A DNA stretch of 64,000 bases from Clostridiales bacterium (lineage in GTDB: Bacteria > Bacillota > Clostridia > Christensenellales > Pumilibacteraceae): NCBI GenBank assembly GCA_022508405.1, contig JAFLVI010000003.1:1-64000 (forward strand), written 5' to 3'. The notes under the pieces are model-generated. The model was not told the origin of the DNA, ran no database searches, and worked only from the letters and a program-made list of their open reading frames with translations. Below are positions 33,209-41,940 of this stretch, piece after piece (within the stretch, counting starts at the first letter, position 1; each line of letters opens with the position of its first letter). Made by a program: the position numbers and the translations under genes.

Positions 33209-34448
33209 CTAACACCTCCTCGAAAAACGACGGATAGCTTACGGAAACGCATTCGGCGTTTTGCACTACAGCTCCTGCTCCCGCCGCTCCCGCCACCGCC
33301 GCCGCCATAGCAATGCGGTGGTCGCCTTGCGGATTGACCGTCCCTTTTTTTAGCGGCTTGCCGCCGTAGATAATCATGCCGGAGTCCGTTTCTTCTATTT
33401 GCGCGCCTAGACTCTTAAGCGCGGCAACCGTACAGCTTATTCTGTCGCTTTCTTTGTGCCGCAGTTCTCCCGCACCTTCTATAACGCTGACGCCGTCTAT
33501 ATGGCACGCCAAAGCGCACAGCGCCGGAATTTCGTCTATAACGAGCGGAACTTCGTTTTCGCCTATTATAATAGGTCTTAATTTCCCGCCGCTTACCGAT
33601 ATATCGCCGTACGGCTCGGCGCAGTCCGTGCGATTATCCACGCTGACGCGACCGCCGATTTTGCGAACAATATCCAAAAAACCGGTGCGCGTAGGGTTGA
33701 GTCCAACGTTTTTTACAGTGCAACTGCCCCCTACCGCAAGCGCGAGCGCAATAGGATATGCCGCCGCTGAAATATCGCCGCAGACGGTTATGTCGTTACC
33801 GAATATTATGCCGCCGGCACACTTTACCGTATTGCCGTCAAGCGCAACATCGCCGTTCATATCATTAAGCATAATCTCGGTATGGTTGCGCGTTTTGATT
33901 TTTTCTGTGACGGTGACGGCGGACGAACAATTCAGCCCCGCAAGCAACAGCGCGCTTTTTACCTGCGCGGACGATATGGGCATAAAATACTCCATACCGC
34001 GGAGCGGCGACCCGATAATGCGCACGGGCAAGTGCCCATCCGTATCGGCAATACGCGCACCCATAATCCTGAGCGGGTCTATAACGCGCTTCATCGGCCT
34101 AGTGCGAAGCGAGCTGTCCCCGTCTATCTCAAACACCCCGTTCAGTCCGGAAAGCAAGCCCATAAGAAGCCGTGCAGTCGTTGCGGAATTTCCGCAGTCA
34201 AGCGCACACGAGCGAAACGGCGCGCCGGTAATAAACGCGGTGTTACCTTGTATATCGATTTTTGCGCCCAAATGCTTCATGCAATCAACGGCGGAAAGCA
34301 CGTCGTCGCACAGCGAAATGTTGCGGACGGTAGAATTACCGACCGCGTAAGAACAAAGCACCACGGCGCGCACCGATATACTCTTGTCCGGCGGCACGAT
34401 AAGTGTTTTGTCGTAACTGTTCAGTTGCGGAACAGTCTTTTCGCTCAT
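33201..34448 (-). CDS. aroA: 3-phosphoshikimate 1-carboxyvinyltransferase (EPSP synthase), class II-like
   Basis: 415 residues. It joins shikimate 3-phosphate and phosphoenolpyruvate. The start motif PPDKSISVR (Lys22), RTRPMKRV, and HKESDRI are present. Several features match class II, glyphosate-insensitive enzymes such as CP4: Ala89 in GNSATTAR where class I has Gly, SAQVKSA (160-166), RNHTE (187-191) and NPTRTG. Start overlaps the aroB end by four bases. Confidence 0.95.
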   Translation of the reverse strand: MSEKTVPQLNSYDKTLIVPPDKSISVRAVVLCSYAVGNSTVRNISLCDDVLSAVDCMKHLGAKIDIQGNTAFITGAPFRSCALDCGNSATTARLLMGLLSGLNGVFEIDGDSSLRTRPMKRVIDPLRIMGARIADTDGHLPVRIIGSPLRGMEYFMPISSAQVKSALLLAGLNCSSAVTVTEKIKTRNHTEIMLNDMNGDVALDGNTVKCAGGIIFGNDITVCGDISAAAYPIALALAVGGSCTVKNVGLNPTRTGFLDIVRKIGGRVSVDNRTDCAEPYGDISVSGGKLRPIIIGENEVPLVIDEIPALCALACHIDGVSVIEGAGELRHKESDRISCTVAALKSLGAQIEETDSGMIIYGGKPLKKGTVNPQGDHRIAMAAAVAGAAGAGAVVQNAECVSVSYPSFFEEVLGV

Positions 34449-35446
34449 GCTTTTTTAAGTTCCTTTATGGCAAGGTCGTAGCGCTCTGTAAAATCCTGTT
34501 GGAACAAGCGCACTTCTATGATTTCTCCCGCCGATACGGGAAGCATTACGGTTATTGTTTGCCCGTCGTTCTTTTTGTCGCGCGCGGCGCGCTTGATTAC
34601 CGAACCGGACGAGGTGCGCGGCGGCGATACAAAACGCTTGCAAATGGATATCACTTGATTGTAAAAACTTTCGTCCATCAAGTCCTTGCACATCGTGCAT
34701 TCGGTCATTATACCTTTAAGCACGTACTCGCCGTGCGTGGACTTGTAGCCGTCTATCGCCTCCAGCGCGTGCCCTACCGTATGCCCGACATTGAGAAGTT
34801 TGCGCAATCTCTTGTCCTTAGGGTCGGCTTGCACAACCGCCTTTTTGATTTCTATACACTTTTCAATGAGTGTGTACAACGCGTCGCGGTCGTATTGGAT
34901 AATGCTCTCCAGATTTTCTGTGAGCATGGTGTAAGACTTTTCGGTAAGCAAGCACGTTTTAATAAGTTCGCCGTACCCGCAAAGCCAGTCTTCTTCGTAC
35001 AGCGTTTCCAAAAAGTCGTACGATATTATAACGCGTTCGGGAGCGTGAAACGCCCCTACAAGGTTTTTTGCGCCGTTAAAGTTGATTGACGTCTTGCCGC
35101 CTATCGACGAATCCACCATTGCAAGCAACGTTGTGGGAATGACAATCCAGTCTATTCCGCGCATATACAGCGAAGCCGCAAGCCCCACAATATCGCCGAC
35201 CACGCCGCCGCCCAGCGCCGCGATTTTATCCGTGCGCTTCAGTCCGCGCGAATCCATTTCCGCAAGCACGGAAAACAGCGTTTGCTGATTTTTGCTGTCC
35301 TCGCCCGCAGGAATGACAAATGCGTTTATAGCAAGCTCGGGATACAGCTTAGCCACGTTTTCATCCGTAACGATCATTGCACACAGCGACAACGCATTCT
35401 TAATGTCGCTGCTCAACTGCTTTCCGTACAAAATATTAGTCGTCAT
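34445..35446 (-). CDS. aroB: 3-dehydroquinate synthase
   Basis: 333 residues. NAD- and zinc-dependent cyclisation of DAHP to 3-dehydroquinate. GGGVVGDIVGLAAS, the IPTTLLAMVDSSIGGKTSIN core, the zinc glutamate in GYGELIKT and the histidines of LNVGHTVGHALE are all visible. Slightly shorter than many homologues at the N-terminus. Overlaps aroC by four bases (ATGA). Confidence 0.96.
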   Translation of the reverse strand: MTTNILYGKQLSSDIKNALSLCAMIVTDENVAKLYPELAINAFVIPAGEDSKNQQTLFSVLAEMDSRGLKRTDKIAALGGGVVGDIVGLAASLYMRGIDWIVIPTTLLAMVDSSIGGKTSINFNGAKNLVGAFHAPERVIISYDFLETLYEEDWLCGYGELIKTCLLTEKSYTMLTENLESIIQYDRDALYTLIEKCIEIKKAVVQADPKDKRLRKLLNVGHTVGHALEAIDGYKSTHGEYVLKGIMTECTMCKDLMDESFYNQVISICKRFVSPPRTSSGSVIKRAARDKKNDGQTITVMLPVSAGEIIEVRLFQQDFTERYDLAIKELKKA

Positions 35447-36585
35447 ACCGCACTCTCCTTTTGTTCATATCTTCTCTTTACTTCTTCCACGGTGTCGCCG
35501 CCCAGCATGTCCGAAAGCGCCGAAGCCAAAGCCAAAGCGACCGCCGCTTCGCACACCACTCCGCCCGCCGGCACCGCGCACACGTCGGCGCGCTCGGACG
35601 CCGCTTTTGCCTGCTTATGCGTGGATATATCTACGGTGTTAAGCCCGTTTTTAAGCGTGGGAATGGGCTTAAAATACGCCCTTATAATAATATCTTGCCC
35701 GTTGCTCATGCCGCCTTCTATGCCACCGGCGCGGTTGGTTCGGCGTTCGGCTTTGCCAGAGTTGCTTAAATAAATCTCGTCGTGAACAGCCGATCCGTAA
35801 AGCGAAGCGCCGTCTATTCCGTCACCTATTTCCACAGCTTTGACGGACGGAACACTGCCTACCGCGCTCATGATAATGCCGTCTAAGCGCTTATTTAAGG
35901 CTGTGTAGCTGCCCACGCCCGACTTTACCCCTTTTACCACTATTTCGCTTGCGCCGCCCAGCGTGTCGCCCGACAGTGCGGCTATGCGGATTTCGCCCAC
36001 CATTTTTTCGCTTGCGGCGGCGTCCAAGCATCGAACCTTGTCCGCGTCCGCACGAGTGTTGACGTCAGTATAATCGGTGCAAGCCTTTGCCTTTACTATT
36101 CCGATTGCAACGGTGTGACTGGCCACCGTTATGCCCAACTCGGCAAGATATTGCTTAGCTATAGCTCCAAGTGCGACAAGCATAGCCGTGTTGCGCGCGG
36201 AAGCGCGTTCGGCCACGTTTCTGGCGTCCGAAAATCTGTACTTGACCGCGCCCGACAAATCGGCGTGACCAGGTCGCACGGCGGTAAGCTTTCTGTCCGT
36301 TCCCGTCGCGTCCGCGCCGATTGTGTTTTGCCAGCTTTGATAATCGTTATTTTTAATCAGCAGAGCAATCGGACTGCCCGTACTTTTATGCGCACGAACG
36401 CCCGCAACGATTTCCGCGCAGTCGTCTTCTATCTGCATGCGCGCGCTTCTGCCCAGCCCGAGCATACGGCGCTTCAGCTCGGAATTTATGAATTCCCCGT
36501 CTACCGTAAGCCCTGCGGGCACGTTGCTTATTATTCCTACCAACATTTTGCCGTGCGATTCCCCGGCCGTAACAATTTCTATCAT
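35443..36585 (-). CDS. aroC: Chorismate synthase
   Basis: 380 residues. FMN-dependent final step of the shikimate pathway. Typical motifs are AGESHGKMLVGII at the start, GRSARM, RPGHADLSGAVKY, ERASARNTA and RTNRAGGIEGGMSNGQ. First gene of a six-gene operon that lacks only DAHP synthase, whose gene must lie elsewhere. The ribosome binding site is weak (AAAGAG, seven bases upstream) and no good promoter is obvious; the upstream region holds the long hairpin element. Confidence 0.96.
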   Translation of the reverse strand: MIEIVTAGESHGKMLVGIISNVPAGLTVDGEFINSELKRRMLGLGRSARMQIEDDCAEIVAGVRAHKSTGSPIALLIKNNDYQSWQNTIGADATGTDRKLTAVRPGHADLSGAVKYRFSDARNVAERASARNTAMLVALGAIAKQYLAELGITVASHTVAIGIVKAKACTDYTDVNTRADADKVRCLDAAASEKMVGEIRIAALSGDTLGGASEIVVKGVKSGVGSYTALNKRLDGIIMSAVGSVPSVKAVEIGDGIDGASLYGSAVHDEIYLSNSGKAERRTNRAGGIEGGMSNGQDIIIRAYFKPIPTLKNGLNTVDISTHKQAKAASERADVCAVPAGGVVCEAAVALALASALSDMLGGDTVEEVKRRYEQKESAV

Positions 36586-36692
36586 AAAAAACTCTTTATA
36601 AAATTTGATGTGTTTAGTTTATACAGAACGTATGTGAAAACGCAGAGAGCCGCGTCCGCATTATTATGAACATGCGCGATTAAAGTGTGGTG

Positions 36693-36836
36693 ACGGGCGA
36701 CGGCGCAATCAGATTGCGTAGGCGATTTTTGTGATGCGAAGGCGGCGACACAAAGTCGTAGCAGCGCTACGTCGAAGTGACGCCAACGCACGCAGCGCGG
36801 AAATCGACAGCAAGATATTGCGTAAGTCGCGCGGAG
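36693..36836. repeat. Long imperfect hairpin element, ~145 bases
   Basis: The two halves of this non-coding stretch pair imperfectly along most of their length. The centre is CGTAGC-AGC-GCTACG (36757-36771). Further out, CGATTTTTGTGATGCG at about 36723 faces CGATTTCCGCGCTGCG read on the opposite strand from about 36804, and an inner hairpin CGCAATC-AGATTGCG sits at one end. GC content is higher than in the flanking A/T-rich spacer. It could be a structured RNA or a MITE-like mobile palindrome. The reading frame across it has no protein-like features. Confidence 0.6.
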
Positions 36837-36845
36837 CCACACATA

Positions 36846-38759
36846 CTACCAGCTGCCGCCACCGCCGCCGCCGAAACCTCCACCCCCGCCACCGCCGTGA
36901 CCGCCGCCGGAGAATGAACCGATGCTCGCCTTGGGCGGAACGTACGAAAGCGACTTGCCTACCGAGTCGGACATGCGGGACAAAACATAAATATCAAATA
37001 ATGAAATATCCCTGCCGCTGTAGTATGTAGGCGGCTCGATAGTGAGATCGGCAAACTTGTTCTGCCATATATCGGACACGCCCAAAACATTCGCATACGG
37101 CAATATATTATAGTAATACTGCGGGTCGTCTTTTAACAGAGTTTCCAACTCGTCCTTTTGCGCGTCACGCAAAAAGTTGCGAAATCCGATTACATCGTTT
37201 AACTGTTCGGTATAGCCGTCCTTGCGCCGAGTCAGGAATGGCGCAAGCGCGGAGGTTGCACCAATACATACGGCAAAAATGACTTTTTCAGTCCACCCCA
37301 TTGCATCGGTGGGCACAATAAACATGACCGCAACCGTCAAAAGAATAGCCACAATAAAGAACAGCACCAAAAACACCTTGCTCCTTACTTCGCCCAGCTT
37401 GAAATACGTCGTAACAAGCATACTGCCGAGCGCGGACGCAAGCGCAACCGGAATGACTGTGATAACGCCGAGCAAATTGAAAAATCCGCCCGCTATGCGA
37501 AGCGTACAAAGCACCGAGCCCAGCACGGCAAAAAGCGCCGCCGCCACCGCCATGAATATCGATAAAGCCGTATACCCCTTTTTGTAGAACTTGCCGCTAA
37601 ACTCATCGTTTACAGCTTCTTTTACGTTTGTTATGTGCGTGGCAAAATCGCCGGACAACTCTTTTACGCCTATTCGCTTATTTTCGTGTTCCTTTGGACT
37701 TTTACTGTTTTTAAACAGCGAGTTAAACATGTTGCGCTCGTATTCCGTAACCGGATCGATATCTTTAAGCTTAACCAAGTATGTATCGTCGTCTTGCTCG
37801 TCGATTGCAATATAGCCTTCGCTTGCCCAGTAGAAAATAAGCGAAGTTACGTCGCTTGACGAACATGTGCCGTCTATGATTTTTCCAAGCTGAACGGGAA
37901 GCATACGCCGCTTGATACCGGTTTTTCCGTCCGTCATAGGCGGATAAAAGCTTACCACAGGCGTCAGCGGCTTGTCCTTGCCCAAAAACACCATCATAAG
38001 CACCGCCGCCGCGACAAGCATAACGCCTATAACAATCGTTATGACGCCTTCAAAACCGCTGTCCGTAAGCGTGCCGACGGGCATTTTTGCTTTTACGCGC
38101 ACGCCTGTAAACGGGTTTAAATTGCCCGTTTCCAGCACTACGGTCTTCCCTTCGTTTGTAAGAGAAGCAGCAACATTCTTTTCTCCCACCCAAACGGAAA
38201 CAGCGTTATTCTGCACCGCCGTCGGGAAAGTGACGGAAACCGTGGCGCTTTTTATAGCGCACGCCCATCCGCTTCCTAAGGCGTTTATATCCAGAATATC
38301 CTTACCGTCGGGATGCTCGGGCGTAATATAATCGTACTTGAGCGTGCAAGCGAGCCGCTCCCCTTCGTCAAAATAATAATCGGGGTCGCCCACCTTGATG
38401 CGCACAATCTTATTGCCCGCCTCGTGCATAATCTCGTATTGTACGCGGAAGCCGCGATTGTCTGTTGCAATCACTTTAAGATTGCGCACACGCTCGCCCG
38501 AATTGACCGGAATATCCACGCAAATTCCGTGACGCGGCTCGACAAACTCGACCGAAATTTCCTGCTTGATTTTGCACGAGCGATCCTTGCTCCAGTCGAC
38601 GTCCACGCGCATTTTGTTAATGACCATAGCGTCATCTATGGTCTGTACGTAATCTCCGTCGTAAAATACCGAAACAAAAATGAATATTCCTATAAAAAAC
38701 AGTACCGCCGTAGCGAAAAGTATTCCGAAAACGACGGTTGATCTTTTTTGAGAATTCAT
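36846..38759 (-). CDS. DUF2207-domain membrane protein with Gly-rich end
   Basis: 637 residues. An N-terminal membrane helix (12-32) is followed by an extracytoplasmic beta-rich DUF2207 domain, a second helix near 260, a cytoplasmic linker, then several helices around 405-510. The C-terminus ends in a poly-glycine run (GGGHGGGGGGG then W), a hallmark of this family. It lies four bases after the LemA gene, the common pairing for DUF2207 proteins. Role unknown; probably envelope-associated. Confidence 0.88.
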   Translation of the reverse strand: MNSQKRSTVVFGILFATAVLFFIGIFIFVSVFYDGDYVQTIDDAMVINKMRVDVDWSKDRSCKIKQEISVEFVEPRHGICVDIPVNSGERVRNLKVIATDNRGFRVQYEIMHEAGNKIVRIKVGDPDYYFDEGERLACTLKYDYITPEHPDGKDILDINALGSGWACAIKSATVSVTFPTAVQNNAVSVWVGEKNVAASLTNEGKTVVLETGNLNPFTGVRVKAKMPVGTLTDSGFEGVITIVIGVMLVAAAVLMMVFLGKDKPLTPVVSFYPPMTDGKTGIKRRMLPVQLGKIIDGTCSSSDVTSLIFYWASEGYIAIDEQDDDTYLVKLKDIDPVTEYERNMFNSLFKNSKSPKEHENKRIGVKELSGDFATHITNVKEAVNDEFSGKFYKKGYTALSIFMAVAAALFAVLGSVLCTLRIAGGFFNLLGVITVIPVALASALGSMLVTTYFKLGEVRSKVFLVLFFIVAILLTVAVMFIVPTDAMGWTEKVIFAVCIGATSALAPFLTRRKDGYTEQLNDVIGFRNFLRDAQKDELETLLKDDPQYYYNILPYANVLGVSDIWQNKFADLTIEPPTYYSGRDISLFDIYVLSRMSDSVGKSLSYVPPKASIGSFSGGGHGGGGGGGFGGGGGGSW

Positions 38760-38762
38760 AGT

Positions 38763-39374
38763 TTAATCAAAGCTTACCTTGGGCGCCACGCGTTCCGCCG
38801 CATCGTCAATCTCAAATGACGGTTTGCGTTCCAGCTTCATTCTGCCTGCGACAATGCTTGACGGGAATTTTTCCACCTTGTTGTTGAACATTTTGATCTT
38901 TGCGTTGTAATATTTGCGCGACCTTGCAATCTCTTCTTCAATCTGTTCCAGCTGGCGCGAAAGATTGTTGAACTGGCTGTCCGCCTTGAGCTGCGGATAC
39001 TGCTCTTGCACAAACGTTAAAAGCGTGCGCAGTGACGAGGAAAGCTCGCGTTCGGCGGAAATTCTGTCTATATCGCTCGAAGCAGCACTGCCACGCGCCG
39101 CCATTGCCGCGTTGCGCGCCTCGGTTACACGGGTGAAAGTTTCCGACTCGTGCTTTGCGTATCCCTTGCATGTGGATACAAGATTGGGAATAAGATCGTA
39201 CCGCTTTTTCATATGCACGTCCATAGCCGAAAATGCTTCTTCCACGTCGTTTTTTAGCGAGATAAGCGAGTTGTGCGTGGTGATATACCATATGATACAT
39301 ACAATTACTATAAATCCGACAACGCCGCCGATTATACCGCCTATAGCGCCGCTTGATAAAGACAAAAATTGCAT
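38763..39374 (-). CDS. lemA: LemA-family membrane protein
   Basis: 203 residues. One N-terminal membrane helix (11-32) is followed by the conserved helical bundle: NSLISLKNDVEEAFSAMDVHMKKRYDLIPNLVSTCKGYAKHE, then YPQLKADSQF and SRKYYNAKIKMFNNKVEKFPS. The function of LemA proteins is not settled; they pair with DUF2207 proteins, as here. Confidence 0.93.
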   Translation of the reverse strand: MQFLSLSSGAIGGIIGGVVGFIVIVCIIWYITTHNSLISLKNDVEEAFSAMDVHMKKRYDLIPNLVSTCKGYAKHESETFTRVTEARNAAMAARGSAASSDIDRISAERELSSSLRTLLTFVQEQYPQLKADSQFNNLSRQLEQIEEEIARSRKYYNAKIKMFNNKVEKFPSSIVAGRMKLERKPSFEIDDAAERVAPKVSFD

Positions 39375-39412
39375 TGATTTTTTCTCCTTGACACCTTCCT
39401 TTTCCTTTGATT

Positions 39413-39441
39413 ATTGTATCATACGCCATGCAATAAAGCAA
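39413..39441 (-). promoter_or_regulatory. Promoter of lemA-DUF2207
   Basis: On the minus strand TTGCTT (39436-39441) and TACAAT (39413-39418) are 17 bases apart, with an extended -10 (TGA before TACAAT). Confidence 0.7.
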
Positions 39442-39467
39442 GTGTTTTTAATAATTTAGGGCAACGT

Positions 39468-39494
39468 AAAAAGTCGAGGCAGTACCCCGACTTT
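39468..39494 (-). terminator. Terminator after the amidase gene
   Basis: AAAGTCG and CGACTTT (with inner GG/CC pairs) form a hairpin ending in TTTTT on the minus strand, six bases after the stop at 39501. Confidence 0.75.
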
Positions 39495-39500
39495 AGTCTT

Positions 39501-40190
39501 TTAGCTGTTTGTATCGTCGTTGAATGCGGAACAAACCGCACTGTATATAGTATAAGCAATTTTTTGCTGATAGCTTGCGGTAATCAGCTTGCTCTCGTCC
39601 TGTGCGTTGGACAAAAACCCGCACTCGCACAGTATGGACGGATACTCACTGCAATTAAGTATGTAGTAGTCGCCTACCGCCGCCTGACGCGGACGGTCGT
39701 TTAGCACGTCGTTAAAGTAGTTTTGCACTATCCTTGCAAACCGCTCGCCCACCGAAGACGAATAAAACGTTTGCGCGCCCTTCACCGACGAAACCGGATA
39801 CGAATTGCAATGTACGCTTATGACAAGATCTGGCGAATTTTTGGTTAGTATATCCTTTCTTGCGCGCATATCTTCGCGCTTGTTATACTTTCCACCGCTT
39901 ACCGCCGAAGAATTGCTGCGCGTGAGTATTACGTTGTAACCGTCGTTTTGCAAGTACTTTGCCAAATACTTTGCAATGGACAGATTTACATCGCTCTCCT
40001 TTGTGCCGGTGGTGATACCGGTAACTCCGCCGTCCGCACCGCCGTGACCTGCGTCTATGACTATGGTAATGCCGTTGCTCGTCTTGGCGGAAGCTATGAC
40101 TGTTGCCGCCGTCGTAACCGCCGCAATCAACGCCAGCACTACGGAAAGCACCGCGACAATCGTTTTCTTTTTTATCGTAATAAACGCCAT
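39501..40190 (-). CDS. N-acetylmuramoyl-L-alanine amidase (CwlD/Amidase_3)
   Basis: 229 residues from the ATG at 40190, which has a GGGAG site nine bases upstream. A signal-anchor helix (9-35) precedes an Amidase_3 domain: zinc histidine in VIDAGHGGADGG, a glutamate in TKESDVNLSIAKYL, histidine in SVHCNS and the catalytic glutamate in LCECGFLSN. It cleaves the bond between MurNAc and L-Ala in peptidoglycan. Size resembles CwlD, which makes muramic lactam in spore cortex, fitting a spore former, but a vegetative role is equally possible. Confidence 0.9.
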   Translation of the reverse strand: MAFITIKKKTIVAVLSVVLALIAAVTTAATVIASAKTSNGITIVIDAGHGGADGGVTGITTGTKESDVNLSIAKYLAKYLQNDGYNVILTRSNSSAVSGGKYNKREDMRARKDILTKNSPDLVISVHCNSYPVSSVKGAQTFYSSSVGERFARIVQNYFNDVLNDRPRQAAVGDYYILNCSEYPSILCECGFLSNAQDESKLITASYQQKIAYTIYSAVCSAFNDDTNS

Positions 40191-40327
40191 GCGTTTGCGC
40201 TCCCTCCCAAAGCAAAGTGGATAACTGCTCGTGTTATGCACGGTTATCTACATTATTCTACATATTTACACACATACAATGTGCATAACTATGTTCATAA
40301 GTGCATAACTTGATTGTTTTTTTGCGC

Positions 40328-41791
40328 TTAGTGCGTGGAATACAACTGAACGTTGCCGTTTAGCCAAGCGTCGAACAGCGGCTTAAGCTGGCGCTTGGAC
40401 GATTTTTCCATAGCACCCATAAGGTCCTGCGGCTCGGCAATACCGAATTTGTTGGACGAGTAGTACTTTTTAAGTCCTGCCAAAAACTTTTGCGTGCCCA
40501 CGGTGTTGCGAACGTCGTCCAGCATGAGCGCGCCTTTTACGTAAATCATATACGTATATTCGGTTTCGCCTGAATACTCGTTTAACGCGCGCGTCATTGT
40601 TGTGTCGCCCAGCCCGTTGTTTTTGTACGTTTCACAGTATAACATGTATGCGCCCAGCGCGTCCGCCCTTTTTGCGTCAAACGTGTATTTGTAACCGTCC
40701 GCGTACTCATAGAACATCATGGTGGAATATTCAGCCATGGCCTCGTCCAGCCACGAATATTTAACCTCGTCGTTGCCCACTACTCCGTACCACCACTGGT
40801 GCGCCGTTTCGTGTACAATTATATCCAGCTTGCTGTCGCCGCTGTACGCGTCCGAAATCATGGAAAGCGCGGGATATTCCATGCCGCCCTGCAAAAATCC
40901 GGTTTGCACAACGGTATACTCCTTGTACGGATACGCGCCGAACTTTTCGCCGAATATGCGCACCGCGTCTATTGCCGCATTAAGCGCTTTTTCGGGATCG
41001 GAGTCCGAATAGTAATAATAATTGACTATAGTCGATCCGCTACGTCCGCTCATTTTTTGGTACTCGCCCAACACCGCCGCAAAGTCCCTTACCGAATGCG
41101 CGTTTATCTTATAAGTGACTGCGTTTTCCGATTGGGTCTTTCCCGTGATTTCGCCGGTAGCCGCGCATTCGTAATTTTGAGGAACGGTCAGCTTGACCGA
41201 ATAGTTCGCGCACTCGCTGAAAAACGGATCGCCTACGGAATAGTACGGGTCGGCCACAAACGCGCCGTCGCGGTACATGCACGCTATCGGATAGAAATTG
41301 GCAAGGTTGACCGACTTGTCGGTATAGCCAAACCTGTGTTTGACTTCCGGAAGTTTGACAGAATAGTTTATGCTTATTCGCGTTTTTTCGGTTGGATCCA
41401 AAGTTCCGCCCAGCGCAACCACCAAAATGTTTTCGTCATCGCCCGAAACGGTTATGTCCTTGGCTTTGCCGTTTACGGTAACGCTGTCTATCTTCATCAC
41501 ACTGTAGCTTCTGCCGTTAGGGAATGCTTCCGTTATGCGACTGTCGGGGACGGGACAGTAATTTGCTCCTTCGCGGTAGGCATTGGGATATAAATGAAAC
41601 CATAATTCTTTAAGCGGCACGTCGTTGTTGTTTACATAGTCGCACGTGACGGACGCGGTAAGAATGTTATCCGCGGAAAGCGTCGCGTCTATTGTGTACT
41701 TTGTAAGCTCTGTCTTCTTTTCGGTAGAACAAGCACAAAGCGGCAACGCAAGCGCCGCCACGGCAAACACCGCAATCAGTTTTTTTCGCAT
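40328..41791 (-). CDS. M1-family metallopeptidase lipoprotein
   Basis: 487 residues. A lipoprotein signal peptide ends at LCAC with Cys21 as the lipidated residue, so the enzyme is anchored outside the cell. The M1 aminopeptidase motifs are complete: GGMEYP (302-307), HETAH (327-331) and the zinc glutamate Glu350 in SWLDEAMAEY. It lacks the long C-terminal helical domain of classical M1 enzymes. Likely trims peptides at the cell surface. A good AGGAG site precedes the ATG. Confidence 0.92.
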   Translation of the reverse strand: MRKKLIAVFAVAALALPLCACSTEKKTELTKYTIDATLSADNILTASVTCDYVNNNDVPLKELWFHLYPNAYREGANYCPVPDSRITEAFPNGRSYSVMKIDSVTVNGKAKDITVSGDDENILVVALGGTLDPTEKTRISINYSVKLPEVKHRFGYTDKSVNLANFYPIACMYRDGAFVADPYYSVGDPFFSECANYSVKLTVPQNYECAATGEITGKTQSENAVTYKINAHSVRDFAAVLGEYQKMSGRSGSTIVNYYYYSDSDPEKALNAAIDAVRIFGEKFGAYPYKEYTVVQTGFLQGGMEYPALSMISDAYSGDSKLDIIVHETAHQWWYGVVGNDEVKYSWLDEAMAEYSTMMFYEYADGYKYTFDAKRADALGAYMLYCETYKNNGLGDTTMTRALNEYSGETEYTYMIYVKGALMLDDVRNTVGTQKFLAGLKKYYSSNKFGIAEPQDLMGAMEKSSKRQLKPLFDAWLNGNVQLYSTH

Positions 41792-41905
41792 ATCAATCTC
41801 CTTTTTGCAACCGCCGTTGCGGCTACTCGATTATCAATATGTCGAAAAAACCTATGTTATGCTTTTTTAAAACAATTATTTACGTACGGTATAACGCATA
41901 AATAT

Positions 41906-41935
41906 AAAGCCGCAAGCTATTCTTAGCTGCGGCTT
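41906..41935 (-). terminator. Terminator after ddl
   Basis: AAAGCCGCAGCTA and TAGCTTGCGGCTTT (minus strand, one bulge) form a long stem just after the ddl stop, followed by a short A/T tail. Confidence 0.8.
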
Positions 41936-41940
41936 TGATT

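Noticed and set aside
36582-36842. Minus-strand frame of 86 codons upstream of aroC
   Set aside because: It spans the long hairpin element, is rich in Cys, Arg and Trp and has no ribosome binding site or family resemblance.
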